Assembly: GCA_021464415.1 (NCBI GenBank)
Contig: CM038468.1
Location: forward strand, 27,206,969 to 27,270,968
Reading direction: 5' to 3'
DNA length: 64,000 bases
From: Lonicera japonica
Taxonomy: Eukaryota; Streptophyta; Magnoliopsida; Dipsacales; Caprifoliaceae
Shown: positions 33,016 to 43,331 of the stretch, in pieces
Numbering within the stretch: the first letter of the stretch is position 1
How the letters are laid out: each line of letters starts with the position of its first letter
Position numbers and translations under genes: made by a program
The notes under the pieces: generated by a model
The model's input: the letters and a program-made list of their open reading frames with translations, nothing else
Told to the model about the DNA's origin: nothing
Databases searched by the model: none

Positions 33016-34776
33016 TGATACATATTATTGAACACAAAAAACTAGATACCTTATTCAATTTAAGAAAAACTCAATGTTATTATGCAATTAAAAAAACAAT
33101 GAAGAGAGTACAGAACATTAGGAAACGAAAGAACTCTAGATTGGGTTGGTACATGTCCGACGATTGTGCCTGCCCACCTGACCACACCTTTTGCACATCA
33201 TAGTGCCCTTACTTGCCTCTCCCCTCGACTTAAAATGTGAGTTACGTGGCCTACCAGGCTGCTTCTTCGAAGCAGGCGGCCTCGCAAAGAACTCGTTATC
33301 ACCAACCTCGATATCTTTGTCAATCGAAGGAACATGATATATACGAAACGAATAACATTCACGAAAGACATCAGCCATGTAATACGGATCAACAGAGTCA
33401 TATATATTAAACCCCATTTGCTTGACCACTGCAAAAACATGTGCACACGGGAAACCAATAACCCGCCACCTTTCACACGAACAGGAACAATCTGCAAGGT
33501 TAACAAAGTAGTTTCCCCTCTCCACAACCTCAAATAACATGACATTTGCCTGTCTAACAATCCAGTCGCAAGTTTTTTTATCATAACCCTCCAAAATGCA
33601 CTCCATATTGGGGCACAAAACAAAAGTCCACTTCGAACTTGCAAGCTGCCTTCGACTTACAAGTTCCATTATTTTAACACGCACCCCATCAAGCAATTGG
33701 GTTATGGGCAGCTTTCTTTACTTCATAACCCATAAATTAAAGCTCTCTGCAACATTAGAGCTAAGTTCATCGTATCTTTTGCCATCAAAATGCGCATTAG
33801 CCCAATGTTTTGGATGCAGGTCCTTGAGAAAATCATCAATATCACCACCCCCAACCTCCCTAAGCTCTTTCATAAACCTATTAAAGGAAGAAACCCTACA
33901 AGCATACGCACATTTTGTGAAAATGTCTAACAGTCTCTCCCTCACCTCATGGTTATGCTTGCCCAAAAACTTCGACCTGATATTGTTCTTTATGTGAAAC
34001 AAGCAAAATGAATGTGGCCATGTAGGAAATGTTCTTTTAACTGCATCACGCAAACCTTTATGACAATCAAAAATGATAGTGACCACAGGACATTGAGGTC
34101 TAAGAATCTCTGCAAGCTTCCCCATAAACCAGGCCTAATTCTCAGAATTTTCAAAATCAACAACGGTATAACAAATAGGATAAATACCTGAAAAATAATA
34201 AAAATGATGATGTCCTCCAACAGAATTCATATACCAACATTACCCCGTGAAAATAATTGTATCCAATACAAACATGTGTAATATAACAAAACAGGATCAC
34301 GATACGAAATTACTTGAATCACCATTCATGCCGGTTGCAGCCATTAGGGTCCCCTTGAATTTGCTCTTGATAAATGTGGCATCCAAGCAAAGAATAGGCC
34401 TACATCTAACAAATCCTTTAATGCAACCACCTATGGCAATAAAAACCCTATTGAACCTAAAGGACCAAGGCTCAACTTCAAGACAACATCGCGTCCTAGG
34501 ATTAGTCTGCTCAAGCAACTTAAAGTATCGAACAAGGATCCTATACGACATATCGTCGTCACCATGAACCTTTCGCCATGCCATCTCCTTCGCGTACCAA
34601 GCATTCCAATATGGAACATTGATCCCATATTCACGCTTTAAGTCCTTGACAACCTCCTTTGCTGTCAACAAATGATCAGAATGTACCCTGTCCGACAGAA
34701 CAGACGCAATAACTTTAGACCGTACCATTTTCGACTTCCTCCCCATCATGCGTCCACTACAGGTATGCTCATTAAC

Positions 34777-36440
34777 TGTGAGAATCCGCAAATGCGACCC
34801 CCGGGTCTCGTCCCCGTTCGTTGGGCGTCTGAAACGTCGGAAAGGATCCCGTCGTTCCATTTGCTTGGAGTGTTTTGATAATTCATATCGGGTGTCCTTC
34901 TATCCTGTTTCTAGGTACAAGAGGGTTCATCAGAGTCGCCAGTACGTTTTACGAGAAAACAGACAAAAAGGGGTCGTGTAAGAGAAGAGGCTACAGATAA
35001 GCCTTTCTTTACATGTTTGTCTACGAAACCAGGATTCTATAGGGTTCGGGAACTATATTACGGTTTGAGAAGGTGTTAAGCACCCATTCCGCCTTTTCGG
35101 TCTCTAGTGGACTTATATGTTTATTCTATGTTGACAAACTTGGATGCTTTTACTGATAGTCTACTACTTTCCGAATAAAAACCCTAATTTTAAGGAAAGC
35201 GGGAAAGGGATAAAAACCTTTGTGTTTCGAGATCCGATGTTTTTATTATTGAAAGATGTAAATACAAATGACAAAACCTTTTATTTTTGAAAGAGTATCC
35301 CGCATTATTTCCTCAGATAATGACGGTTTTCTCGTGTTGTGATTACTTTTGTAAAAGCTCGGATCTTATATCGGGACTAATTTAATGTAGAATCAGAACT
35401 CTTGAGAAGAGTTGGGTCAGACATATCGTAGTCTATAGAGAAGACAGGATATGTTGATTTTAGTTCCTAGATAAGTCTCATCAGTCCGGGTTTTGAAAAC
35501 AGAATTTTATCCGGATGATAACGTACTTACTCTTCTGGTTTTGCAAATGGTTTTATCAGGGTCTTTTGTTTTTGAAGACGATAGACTATTTATAACTTGG
35601 CAATAAGTTTATTCAAATAAAAGTGGACAAAATAACAGAAATAAAACAAGTACACAGATAAACCTGATTTTCGAGCGCGTTAGGAATCTACAATAAAACT
35701 AATATACAAATATCTTATTTAACTACTAGAAGAGACTTTCGTTACCTTCCCGACGAGAATAATAATAAGAAAGAGAATATAATACAGCAGAGAGATCTCC
35801 GGCGATAATAATCTTCTCCTTCTTCAGATATTTCCGAGAATTCGATTCCAGAAACAGGACACGTCGAGTGTCGAGAATAGATTCGACTCTTCAGAAAAAA
35901 AGACGATAATCGAAAATGCTTGTTGCTATTTTCTGCACTATTTTGGTGATTTTTCTTGCTGTTTTCAGCTCTAATCTTGCTCTGATGTTGCTGTCTAGAA
36001 CCCATGGGAGTCCTGGCCTATTTATAGGGACGAAAGGGCATATGTCGCGCGACATTTGGGTGTATGTCGCGCGACAATCTTGACTGTCGAGCGACATTCT
36101 ACTTTAATGATGATTCTGACTCACTGCTGAGTCAGAAAGTGGAATGGTGGGGTGTTTGCCGCGCGACATGTCCCTGGAGGGGGTGAATGTCGCGCGACAT
36201 ACTGCTTTAATGATGATTCTGACTCACTGCTGAGTCAGAAAGTGGAGTGGTGAGGTGATTGTCGCGCGACATGTCCCTGGAAAGGGGATTGTCGCGCGAC
36301 ATTTCACTTTAAAACATGTTTGTTTGGCCAACAAACCCTTTCGGGGCAGTTCCGGATGTTCGGGTGAGTTCCGGACTCAAAAACAATACTTTCGAAGTTC
36401 GTTAGGGTTCTTGCGGGGGTCACAGATCGGGGTGTCTACA
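34777..36440 (-). mobile_element. Solo LTR of the TGTAGACACC family inside the MULE transposase
   Basis: 1664 bp, plus strand TGTGAGAATCC...GTGTCTACA, flanked by perfect duplications TTAAC (34772-34776 and 36441-36445). It shares length and layout with the solo LTR at 3802-5468 and lacks the 62-bp segment present in the LTRs of the complete element, so the two solo LTRs form one subfamily. On the sense strand the palindromes (36042-36302) lie upstream of the TATA box at 36018-36027. Removal restores the MULE frame between IIKKLV and EHTCSG. Confidence 0.93.
36018..36027 (-). promoter_or_regulatory. TATA box of the solo LTR
   Basis: Antisense CTATTTATAG (sense CTATAAATAG). Upstream on the sense strand are five TGTCGCGCGACA-type palindromes and two copies of TTCTGACTCA-N4-TGAGTCAGAA (36113-36136 and 36217-36240). 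Confidence 0.75.
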
Positions 36441-36607
36441 TTAACAAGTTTCTTGATAATAAAGATACCATCTGAACGTCTCAACACAGCATGGATAAAC
36501 CATTGACACCCCTCTGTCTCACTCTTTGAACAAACAGCTGTGACACGTGAATGATCATTCTTCTTGAAATCAACCTCGAAACCACATCACTACACCAAAA
36601 TCAGTAA

Positions 36608-36930
36608 TTTGTGACAGCTAAAAACTGTCACAAAGGCCAAAAACTGTCACAAAGAGCTGTCACATAAATGACTGTCACAAGTTTCTTTGTGACAGCCAAA
36701 AACTGTCACACAACAGTGACAATCCAAATTTATATGACATTCTAAGGTTACTTTCCATGGTTGTCACAAAGCCAAATTGTGATAGCTATTAGCAGTCACA
36801 AATTTTATGTTTGTGACAGCAATAAACTGTCACTACTCCTTCATATTTGTGATTGTTTTGAACAGTCACAAAATTTGACTGTCAGTAGTTAGGCAAAATA
36901 TTTTGTGACTGTTTTTAGCAGTCACAAATT
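36608..36930. repeat. Left subterminal TGTGAC/GTCACA repeats of the CACTA-ended element
   Basis: Roughly a dozen direct and inverted copies of TTTGTGACAG...CTGTCACAAA-type words. They match the array near the other end (39785-40135) in inverted arrangement. Confidence 0.85.
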
Positions 36931-38713
36931 TTGTGAATATTTGAAAAAAATAAATTCGAAAATATAAAATACCAATTTTTTTGACCAGCATTTCAATCAA
37001 TATCCACAATATATTTGTAATACAATCAATTAATATCTACAATATATTTGCAATCCAATCCGATCAATCAATATCCATAATATACTTGCACTAATTGCTT
37101 CATATGATAATGTGTGACTAAAACTAAATGAGGCCAAAAATTCAAGCACATCCCAAATTACAATCCATAAAATAAGACAACAAATACATATTAATTTCGA
37201 GCACATCCCAAAAATGAAAATATAAGGCAAATTTTGTACTATTCCGTCTCCATTCAAACACTTCTTTGAATCTTTGCAGCTCCTCCTTATGACCTTATCA
37301 AGAATCGTTTTGTCCGATGTTGAACCCAGCATTTCTAAAAAATCAACACAAAAATATTATTATAAATTGACATAAAAAATCAACACTAAAATATTTTCAA
37401 TGTGTTCCATTTCATCCAAAGAATCCCATTAATGTGTTCCCTTATACCAAAATTAAATTATACTTTTTCATCTTCTCTTTTACTTTTGCATCATTCTTTA
37501 ATTTTTTTTTACTTTTTTATTTTTTCTTTTACTTTTACATCCCGTTACTTTTGCATCATTCTTTCATGTTTTTTTTTTATTTTTTACTTTTTATATCATT
37601 CTTTTACTTTTTCATCCCGTTACTTTTTTACTTTTTTACTTTTTCTTTAATCTTAACACACACGTACATATATATAGATCCATAAATATACACAAATATA
37701 TAGATATATATATATAATCCTAACACACAAACATACACATATACAGATCTAAAAATATACGCACACACAAATATGAAAAATACCTTTCAATCTGATTTTG
37801 TATTTAAACAAGAATCTGTTGTATAAAAACTGAAATTCGAAATCCAAACAAGCTGTTTGGTTTGATGAAAATCCCTCTCAAAGCATCAAACGAACCCTAG
37901 AAAAATATATGCAAAATCGCAAACATCTAACCTCGAGTAAGATAACAATCGCACCAAAAATAAAAGAAGAATCACCGATCGTTATACTCCAAAAATTAAC
38001 CACACTCGAAGACAAGAAACTAGATGTTTCTAGGGCTTTTTATCTCACAAAGAAGAAGAAGAAATTACGCACAGTGAGAAGAAGAAAAGAGAAGGAGAGC
38101 CATAGGTGAGAGAGAGAGAAACAATCTGTGTGTTAGAAAAAATATGTGCAATCCCTTAAAGAATAAAAAAGAAATAGTATATATACTTTCCATCAATCTC
38201 ACATGGATTGACCAACAGTAGCCATAGATGAAAAGAAGAAATGCACGGTCAAGATAATCCCAAGAAAAAACACACTTTAACATAAAACTTTAACTTTCTC
38301 CCAAAAGCTAATTTGACCCAATATATATATATATATAACATGTCAAAATAATACTCAATAAAAATAATCTTTAATAGATTTAATTTTTAAAAACCAAAAC
38401 CCAAAAATTATAAAAATAGAAATAAGAAAAAAAATATTTATGAAAATAATTTTTGGATCATTATTCAGTTACCGAAACTGTAGGCGTGCTTTATATCATC
38501 GGCAAACTGCTCGGACAACGCAAACGCAGCAAATGAGAAAATTGTCAGAATTTGCCTATCAACATATAAGGGCCACAAGTGGAACATCTCCGGAACATTT
38601 TTACAAAACCTTCACTAGAGATATACATTATCTAGTCACTCAAAAAAGGCTGAAGAATCTGAAGATCATCAGCATCAAAATTCAAAATAGTACTTAAATC
38701 AAAAGAAGAAGAA
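36931..38713. other. Non-coding interior of the CACTA-ended element
   Basis: AT-rich, with T-rich low-complexity sequence at 37480-37650 and short TA runs. An open frame at 38440-38697 (plus) has no recognised domain. This could include introns or untranslated sequence of the captured gene. Confidence 0.5.
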
Positions 38714-39459
38714 TCAAAAAAAATCATGGCGGATATTCCCTGAAGCTGTCCAATCAGGGCCCGTTGTTTCAGCAAAATCTGCAACAAAATCATCTAGTGA
38801 AGATTGCGATAAAAAACCTTCCGAGGCAGCTTGGTAAACGGAGTCCAAGGTAGCCTGGTTATAGGACGGATTCTGAAATGACGGCAAATTCACTTCAGTC
38901 AGAGAAGCCCCATTTTCTATAAGATTCGTGGTAGTCGAAAGAATATTCTGTACACCCTCTTTCGACATAAGGAGCCTCAAAAAACCTCCGGGAATAGGTT
39001 CCGAAAGATTCACGGCAGTCGAAATAACATTTGGCACGTTATTTCCTGCCGACGAAGGGAACCTCGAAGAACCTCCAAGAGGAGCAAATGAGCATAACGG
39101 GTTAACACAGGAAGACCCCCTCCTAATCGAGCCTCTAATGCCGTCACCCGTGCTTGTAACTTTTCCACCTTCTGTTCAAAAGAAGCAAGGAGAGCAGTAC
39201 AGCCTATAGCGGGATTCTCAATCCTCGCCGTGGCTTCAAGAAGATACGAACTAAGAGCCTCGAGAAGTCGATCTTCGGGGACACGTTGCAAAAAAGATGC
39301 AACATTCCTCACCCCGAAAACAGTGAAGATTGTGTGATAGTCCTCACGATCAATCACATTTGGAAAAATTCTAGCATAATCACAAGATAGAGGACATCTC
39401 TTGTGGCTATGAGCACAAGCCACACATGGACGACCTGAAAAAAATTGAGTGTTTGACAT
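38714..39459 (-). pseudogene. LOB-domain (LBD/ASL-type) transcription factor gene captured in a CACTA element
   Basis: LBD proteins are plant-specific nuclear transcription factors. From ATG at 39459 the product starts MSNTQFFSGRPC; Cys12, Cys15, Cys22 and Cys26 form the family's CX2CX6CX3C zinc motif. A GAS-like block follows (FGVRNVASFLQRVPEDR... to ENPAIGC, about residues 49-90), then a heptad Leu pattern (KLQARVTALEARL) corresponding to the coiled coil of class I LBDs. After EARLGG the frame runs to a stop at 39010. A better continuation lies in another frame (SAGNNVPNVISTAVNLSEP..., open to 38714), and the switch falls at a GGAGGGGG run near 39115-39125, so a one-base indel or an unrecognised intron is likely. 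Upstream in-frame sequence to 39804 is hydrophobic low complexity and was not included. Confidence 0.82.
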
Positions 39460-39784
39460 TATTTTGGTTTGCTTTTGTAAGAAAAACTTATTACAAAAGA
39501 GAAAAATGGCGTTGGAAGAAATGGATGGTGATGGAAGAAATGGGTTGGGTCTCGAGGGAGAGGAAGACGAAGAAGGAAAGTGAGATGAAGAGGAAAAAGG
39601 GAGAGGAAGATGAAGAGTGAGAGGGAGATGAAGAGAGAGAGGAGCCTCCGACAGGGAGGATTTCAAAAAAAAAGAAAAAGGGGCCGAAAAACCGCCGAAA
39701 GGGGTCGACAAAAGAAAAGAAAAGAAAAGAAAGGTGAAAAAAAAAGAGGGTGCAAAAAAATAATAATAAAATAATAAAAATAAA

Positions 39785-40135
39785 AATATGACTGCTAATA
39801 ACAATCACAAATCTTATTTTTGAACATTTATGACTGCTAATAATAGTCACAAATATGAGTCACAAACTTGTTACAATTATGACTACCAAAAACAGTCACA
39901 AAGGCTAACACTAATATTTGTGACAGCCATTAGCAGTCACAAATAACACTAATATTTGTGACTGCCATTAGCAGTCACAAATATTCAAAACTATGACTTT
40001 TTGGCCTTTGTGACTGTCATTGACAGTCACAAACATTGTGACTGCCATTGACAGTCACAAACATTGTGACTGCCAATGGCAGTCACAAACATTGTGACTG
40101 CCAATGGCAGTCACAAATTCAGCGAAGCAGAAAGT
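39785..40135. repeat. Right subterminal TGTGACTG/CAGTCACA repeats of the CACTA-ended element
   Basis: More than ten copies of ATTTGTGACTGCCATTAGCA and GCAGTCACAAA variants, many forming hairpin-like pairs with a 4-8-base loop. The last four units (39999-40115) are regular, with a period near 34. Confidence 0.88.
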
Positions 40136-40160
40136 CACAAAAACCTGTTTTTGGTGTAGT

Positions 40161-40662
40161 GGATGTTGGTCCCTAGAACCCATGGGGGTGCTGGCCTATT
40201 TATAGTGTCGAAAGGGCATATGTCGCGCGACATTTGGGTGTATGTCGCGCGACATACTTGACTGTCGCGTGACATTTTGGTGTATGTCGCGCGACATTTT
40301 ACTTTAATGATGATTCTGACTCACTGCTGAGTCAGAAAGTGGTGTGGTGAGGTGTTTGTCGTGCGACATGTCCCTGGAGGGGGTGAATGTGGCGCAACAT
40401 ACTGCTTTAATGATGATTCTGACTCACTGGTGAGTCAGAAAGTGGAGTGGTGGGGTGATTGTCGCGCGACATGTCCCTGGAAAAGGGATTTGTCGCGCGA
40501 CATACTGGACTGTCGCGCAACATTTCACTTTAAAACATGTTTGTTTGGCCAACAAACCCTTTCGGGGCAGTTCCGGGTGTTCGGGTGGGTCCCGGACTCC
40601 AGAAACAGCAGTTTCAAAGTTCGTTAGGGTTCTTGCGGGGGTCACGGATCGGGGTGTCTACA
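40161..40662 (-). mobile_element. LTR fragment of the TGTAGACACC family (U3 side)
   Basis: Begins GATGTTGGTCCCTAGAACCC, matching the solo LTR from about 35986, and runs to the true LTR end GTGTCTACA at 40662. The other 1.2 kb are missing at the CACTA junction. Contains the antisense TATA box CTATTTATAG (40195-40204), palindromes TGTCGCGCGACA at 40219-40520 and two TTCTGACTCA...TGAGTCAGAA pairs. Confidence 0.9.
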
Positions 40663-41218
40663 GCTACATAATTTTCATTCTTTTAAACTATGAGATTTCA
40701 CACACATGCTTATTATAAAACCTTGTTTCGATGAGACTATCATCTCTATCTCGGATTAGCCTCAATGGGAATGAGTTGCCTAGCTTCGTACCCTTGGCTA
40801 AAAGATAGATATGATAGCTTCATCTTTGGTGGAATTTTGTGATTTTCTCTCTTGATATAGCTTTGACCCGGGAATGAGTTGCCTAGCTTCGTACCCTTTG
40901 CTATTGAGAGTTATAACAACATTCCCCACTTATGACAACCTTGTGTTGAAATCTAAGTATGAGATTGCAATTACCGTCTATCGTATCGTAGCTAACCTCC
41001 ACCTACCTTAGTGTTTTCTTACCTATTTTCACAACCGATTTACGTTTCTATTGTTCGATAACAAATCCAACTTACAAAATCTGAAAACCATTTGATCCGT
41101 AATCCTTTTCATTCCTTTTCAATTATCCCTGTGGTTCGACACTCGGACATCCGAGACTTTACTATAACTTGACGCGCCTGCACTTGGGCTAACACAACGC
41201 GCTATTTTAGAGCCGTCA
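40663..41218 (+). mobile_element. 3' part of another gypsy-type LTR
   Basis: The sequence TATCCCTGTGGTTCGACACT, then a run ending GAGCCGTCA, parallels the ends of the Athila-type LTRs (CCTTGTGGTTCGACACTTGG ... GGCGCGTCA) but is too diverged to be the same family. Two copies of GGGAATGAGTTGCCTAGCTT at about 40769 and 40870 show an internal duplication. The left part was lost or interrupted by the neighbouring LTR; the right end abuts segment P2. Confidence 0.6.
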
Positions 41219-43331
41219 ATTAAGTTAACCTATAGTAATTATTTCATAATATTAGATGCTCTAAGTCATATTTATTTAACTAATGTAGTAAACTATAGTA
41301 TTAAATTAATATTTATTTATAGATTTTCATTTATTTTTCCAGGGTTTACACGTATTATAAATTGTGCCACCGTCGACTCGTATTATATAGATATCAATAG
41401 ACAATAGTTTAAACCTAAGATATGTATTTAAATTCTAGCTTTGTAAGTGCAATAGGATCCGAAACGTATAATATATATAATCTTTTGAGTAAGTCAAAGC
41501 AACAAAATTTGTCAAAGGATGTGGAATGGCTTATAATGAACATGAACTACGATCAGTTTTATGCCTTAAAATACAAATTAACTCCTTTATAAATAAATAA
41601 GAAAGCAAAATCATAAATTTTATTCTATGAGAATTAGAGTGAATTTAGAGCAAAAGTGTGATAAGATACATTTTTTAAAAAAATTATTACTATAACTAAT
41701 GTCAGTGACTAAGAGAAGCAAAACATGTTGCAAAATGTTGAAGTAACAAAGCTGAACGTTATTAGGCGTTTCGGAAGGTAGGACTACTCTTTTAAAAACA
41801 ACATTGTTTTAAAGTTTGCTATTATATATCCTACTACACTCCAGAATTCTTATTTTAAATTTAAGAACAATGCCTTTTTAAATTAAAAACAGTAATATTC
41901 TTTTGGTTTGGCTATCCAGTGCAAAACTAATTAATATCACACCCAGCTAGTTGTAATTTATAAAATTATCCTGTTAATTACACTTTTTGTGTCAGTTTTG
42001 ACGCAAGCATATAAGCATATACTATTTGAAAGATTGCACAAATACAACTCTTTTAAAGATTATATATTCTTATATCCATTTGAATTTTTTTTTTTTAATT
42101 ATCACAGTAAAAGTATAATGTAAGTATGTCAAACTCTAAAAAATCTCTTCCCGACTCATACATGACACCAGTCGTATAAATTTTTGTAAGCTTGATTATT
42201 ATGTTATAAAATGTACATTATAATAGTAGAAATAATCAAGAGAAAGAATTGTATAGATATATTAATTTGTACAAAAATGTATATAATATTCTTCTTTTGC
42301 AAAGAATAAGATATTCTCATTAATTAACACAATTAAATTTATTAATAACTAGGTGAAGTGATATTATTTTAAATAAAATAATCAACTTTTTATAAACACT
42401 GAATGTTGCAGCAACAAGTGATGTTATACCAAATGACCATATCCGGTAGTTAATACATAGTGCTCATTTGTTTATTTTTTAAAGGAATTAAATAATACAA
42501 GTAAAATATTATTCTTTATACTATTTAATTTACTCCAATATTTCATTGTAATTTTAGAGCAAATTATATATTATTTTCTGTCAGCTTAGCTAATATATTA
42601 CTATTTTAAATCAGTTCTATACTATGTCTACTTATATATATGATAATCATGCAAATGATATGCATTATTTTCAAATTCTAGTCAAACAATTGAAACGTGG
42701 ATGCTAGATAAGGGAAGAATGATTGTAACTTTTTAATTGCTATAAGTAAAATTATTACATTTAATTGCATAAAAATTACGTGAATGTAAATTAGTTACAC
42801 AAAATTTTGCATGATCACTTTTAATATGTCATTGTGCTTTTTATTTATGACTCAGAGAAGTTAAGATGTGTATACCATTATACTATATAATTATCACTTT
42901 TTTTAAGCAATCTCAAACCTTAGAAAACACTAAAAATTAGAGGGTTATTTTATTACAAGTAAGGGGTCTAAAAAGCACAAACCCGTTGGCGTGGTAAACA
43001 AATAAAAGGAAAGGTGAATATGGACCTGACCTGCCAAAAGCTTATAGGAAAACTAGGACTCAAAAATGACTTTGTAGGATTCAAACCAACCACTAAAATA
43101 TTAATACAAAGCAACCATGATATAGCTAGTGAACTTTAAATTTATATGTAAAGTGAAAACACAAGATAAATCATGCCCCAATAAAGTAGCAATCTAAATC
43201 ATAGTTTTAGTATCTTAATTTTAGAATATTTGAATAGTTGCATGTCTTCATTTTTTTTTTCTATAAATAAAATGAGTAAAGCAGGTTTCAAACAAAAATT
43301 ACAACTTTAATTTATTATCCAAAGCACTTTT
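41219..43331. repeat. Segment P2, proximal part: empty-site paralogue of P1
   Basis: Matches 11731-11884 joined directly to 23763 onward, crossing the retrotransposon insertion point at 41372 without the element. It differs from P1 by many substitutions and indels, so P1 and P2 are old paralogues. No gene was recognised. At CCAAAGCACTTTT (43331) it changes abruptly to LTR sequence. Confidence 0.9.

Larger units (their letters stand above)
30823..36587 (-). mobile_element. Mutator-like element (MULE), truncated and interrupted
   Basis: The MURA-type transposase (33136-36587, minus) identifies the element. Its left side (30823-32167) is non-coding and rich in local duplications; an accessory Lys-rich frame lies at 32168-32571 on the other strand. 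The transposase N-terminus is lost at 36587 where a CACTA end abuts, and a solo LTR occupies 34777-36440. No terminal inverted repeats could be assigned: the right one is deleted, and the left one was not recognised near 30823. The stretch 32572-33135 holds a diverged zinc-knuckle copy but no other gene. Confidence 0.8.
33136..36587 (-). pseudogene. MULE (MURA-like) transposase, N-terminally truncated, split by a solo LTR
   Basis: Cut-and-paste transposase of the Mutator superfamily. Coding order on the minus strand: 36587-36441 (FEVDFKKNDHSRVTAVC and GCQWFIHAVLRR, the MuDR DNA-binding domain), then 34776-34314 (EHTCSG, ILCLDATFIKSKFKGTL with the first catalytic Asp), an apparent 126-bp intron at 34313-34188 (donor GTAATT, acceptor TTTTTCAG, frame preserved across it), then 34187-33136 (FDCHKGLRDAVKRTFP with the second Asp; the SWIM zinc finger CSCERWRVIGFPCAH; the final CCHC knuckle CKRCGQVGRHNRRTC). 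Breaks: TAG at 34135-34137 where Trp is expected, TAA at 33718-33720, the solo LTR with TSD TTAAC, and loss of the N-terminus at the CACTA junction. Confidence 0.9.
36588..40160. mobile_element. CACTA-ended element carrying a LOB-domain gene fragment
   Basis: The ends are CACTACACCAAAATCAG (36588) and its near-perfect complement ending CTGTTTTTGGTGTAGTG (40160), typical CACTA termini. Both subterminal regions are packed with words of the type TGTGAC(T/A)G...CAGTCACAAA (36608-36930 and 39785-40135), as in CACTA elements where the transposition protein binds. No transposase is present, so it is non-autonomous. The cargo is an LBD-like gene (38714-39459). Flanks do not match: MULE sequence ending CAT on the left, LTR sequence starting GAT on the right, so this is either a fusion of two copies or a copy with a flanking deletion. 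Confidence 0.88.

Noticed and set aside
39460..39804. N-terminal extension of the LBD reading frame
   Set aside because: The extra residues are hydrophobic low complexity; LBD proteins start shortly before the first zinc Cys, so ATG 39459 is preferred.
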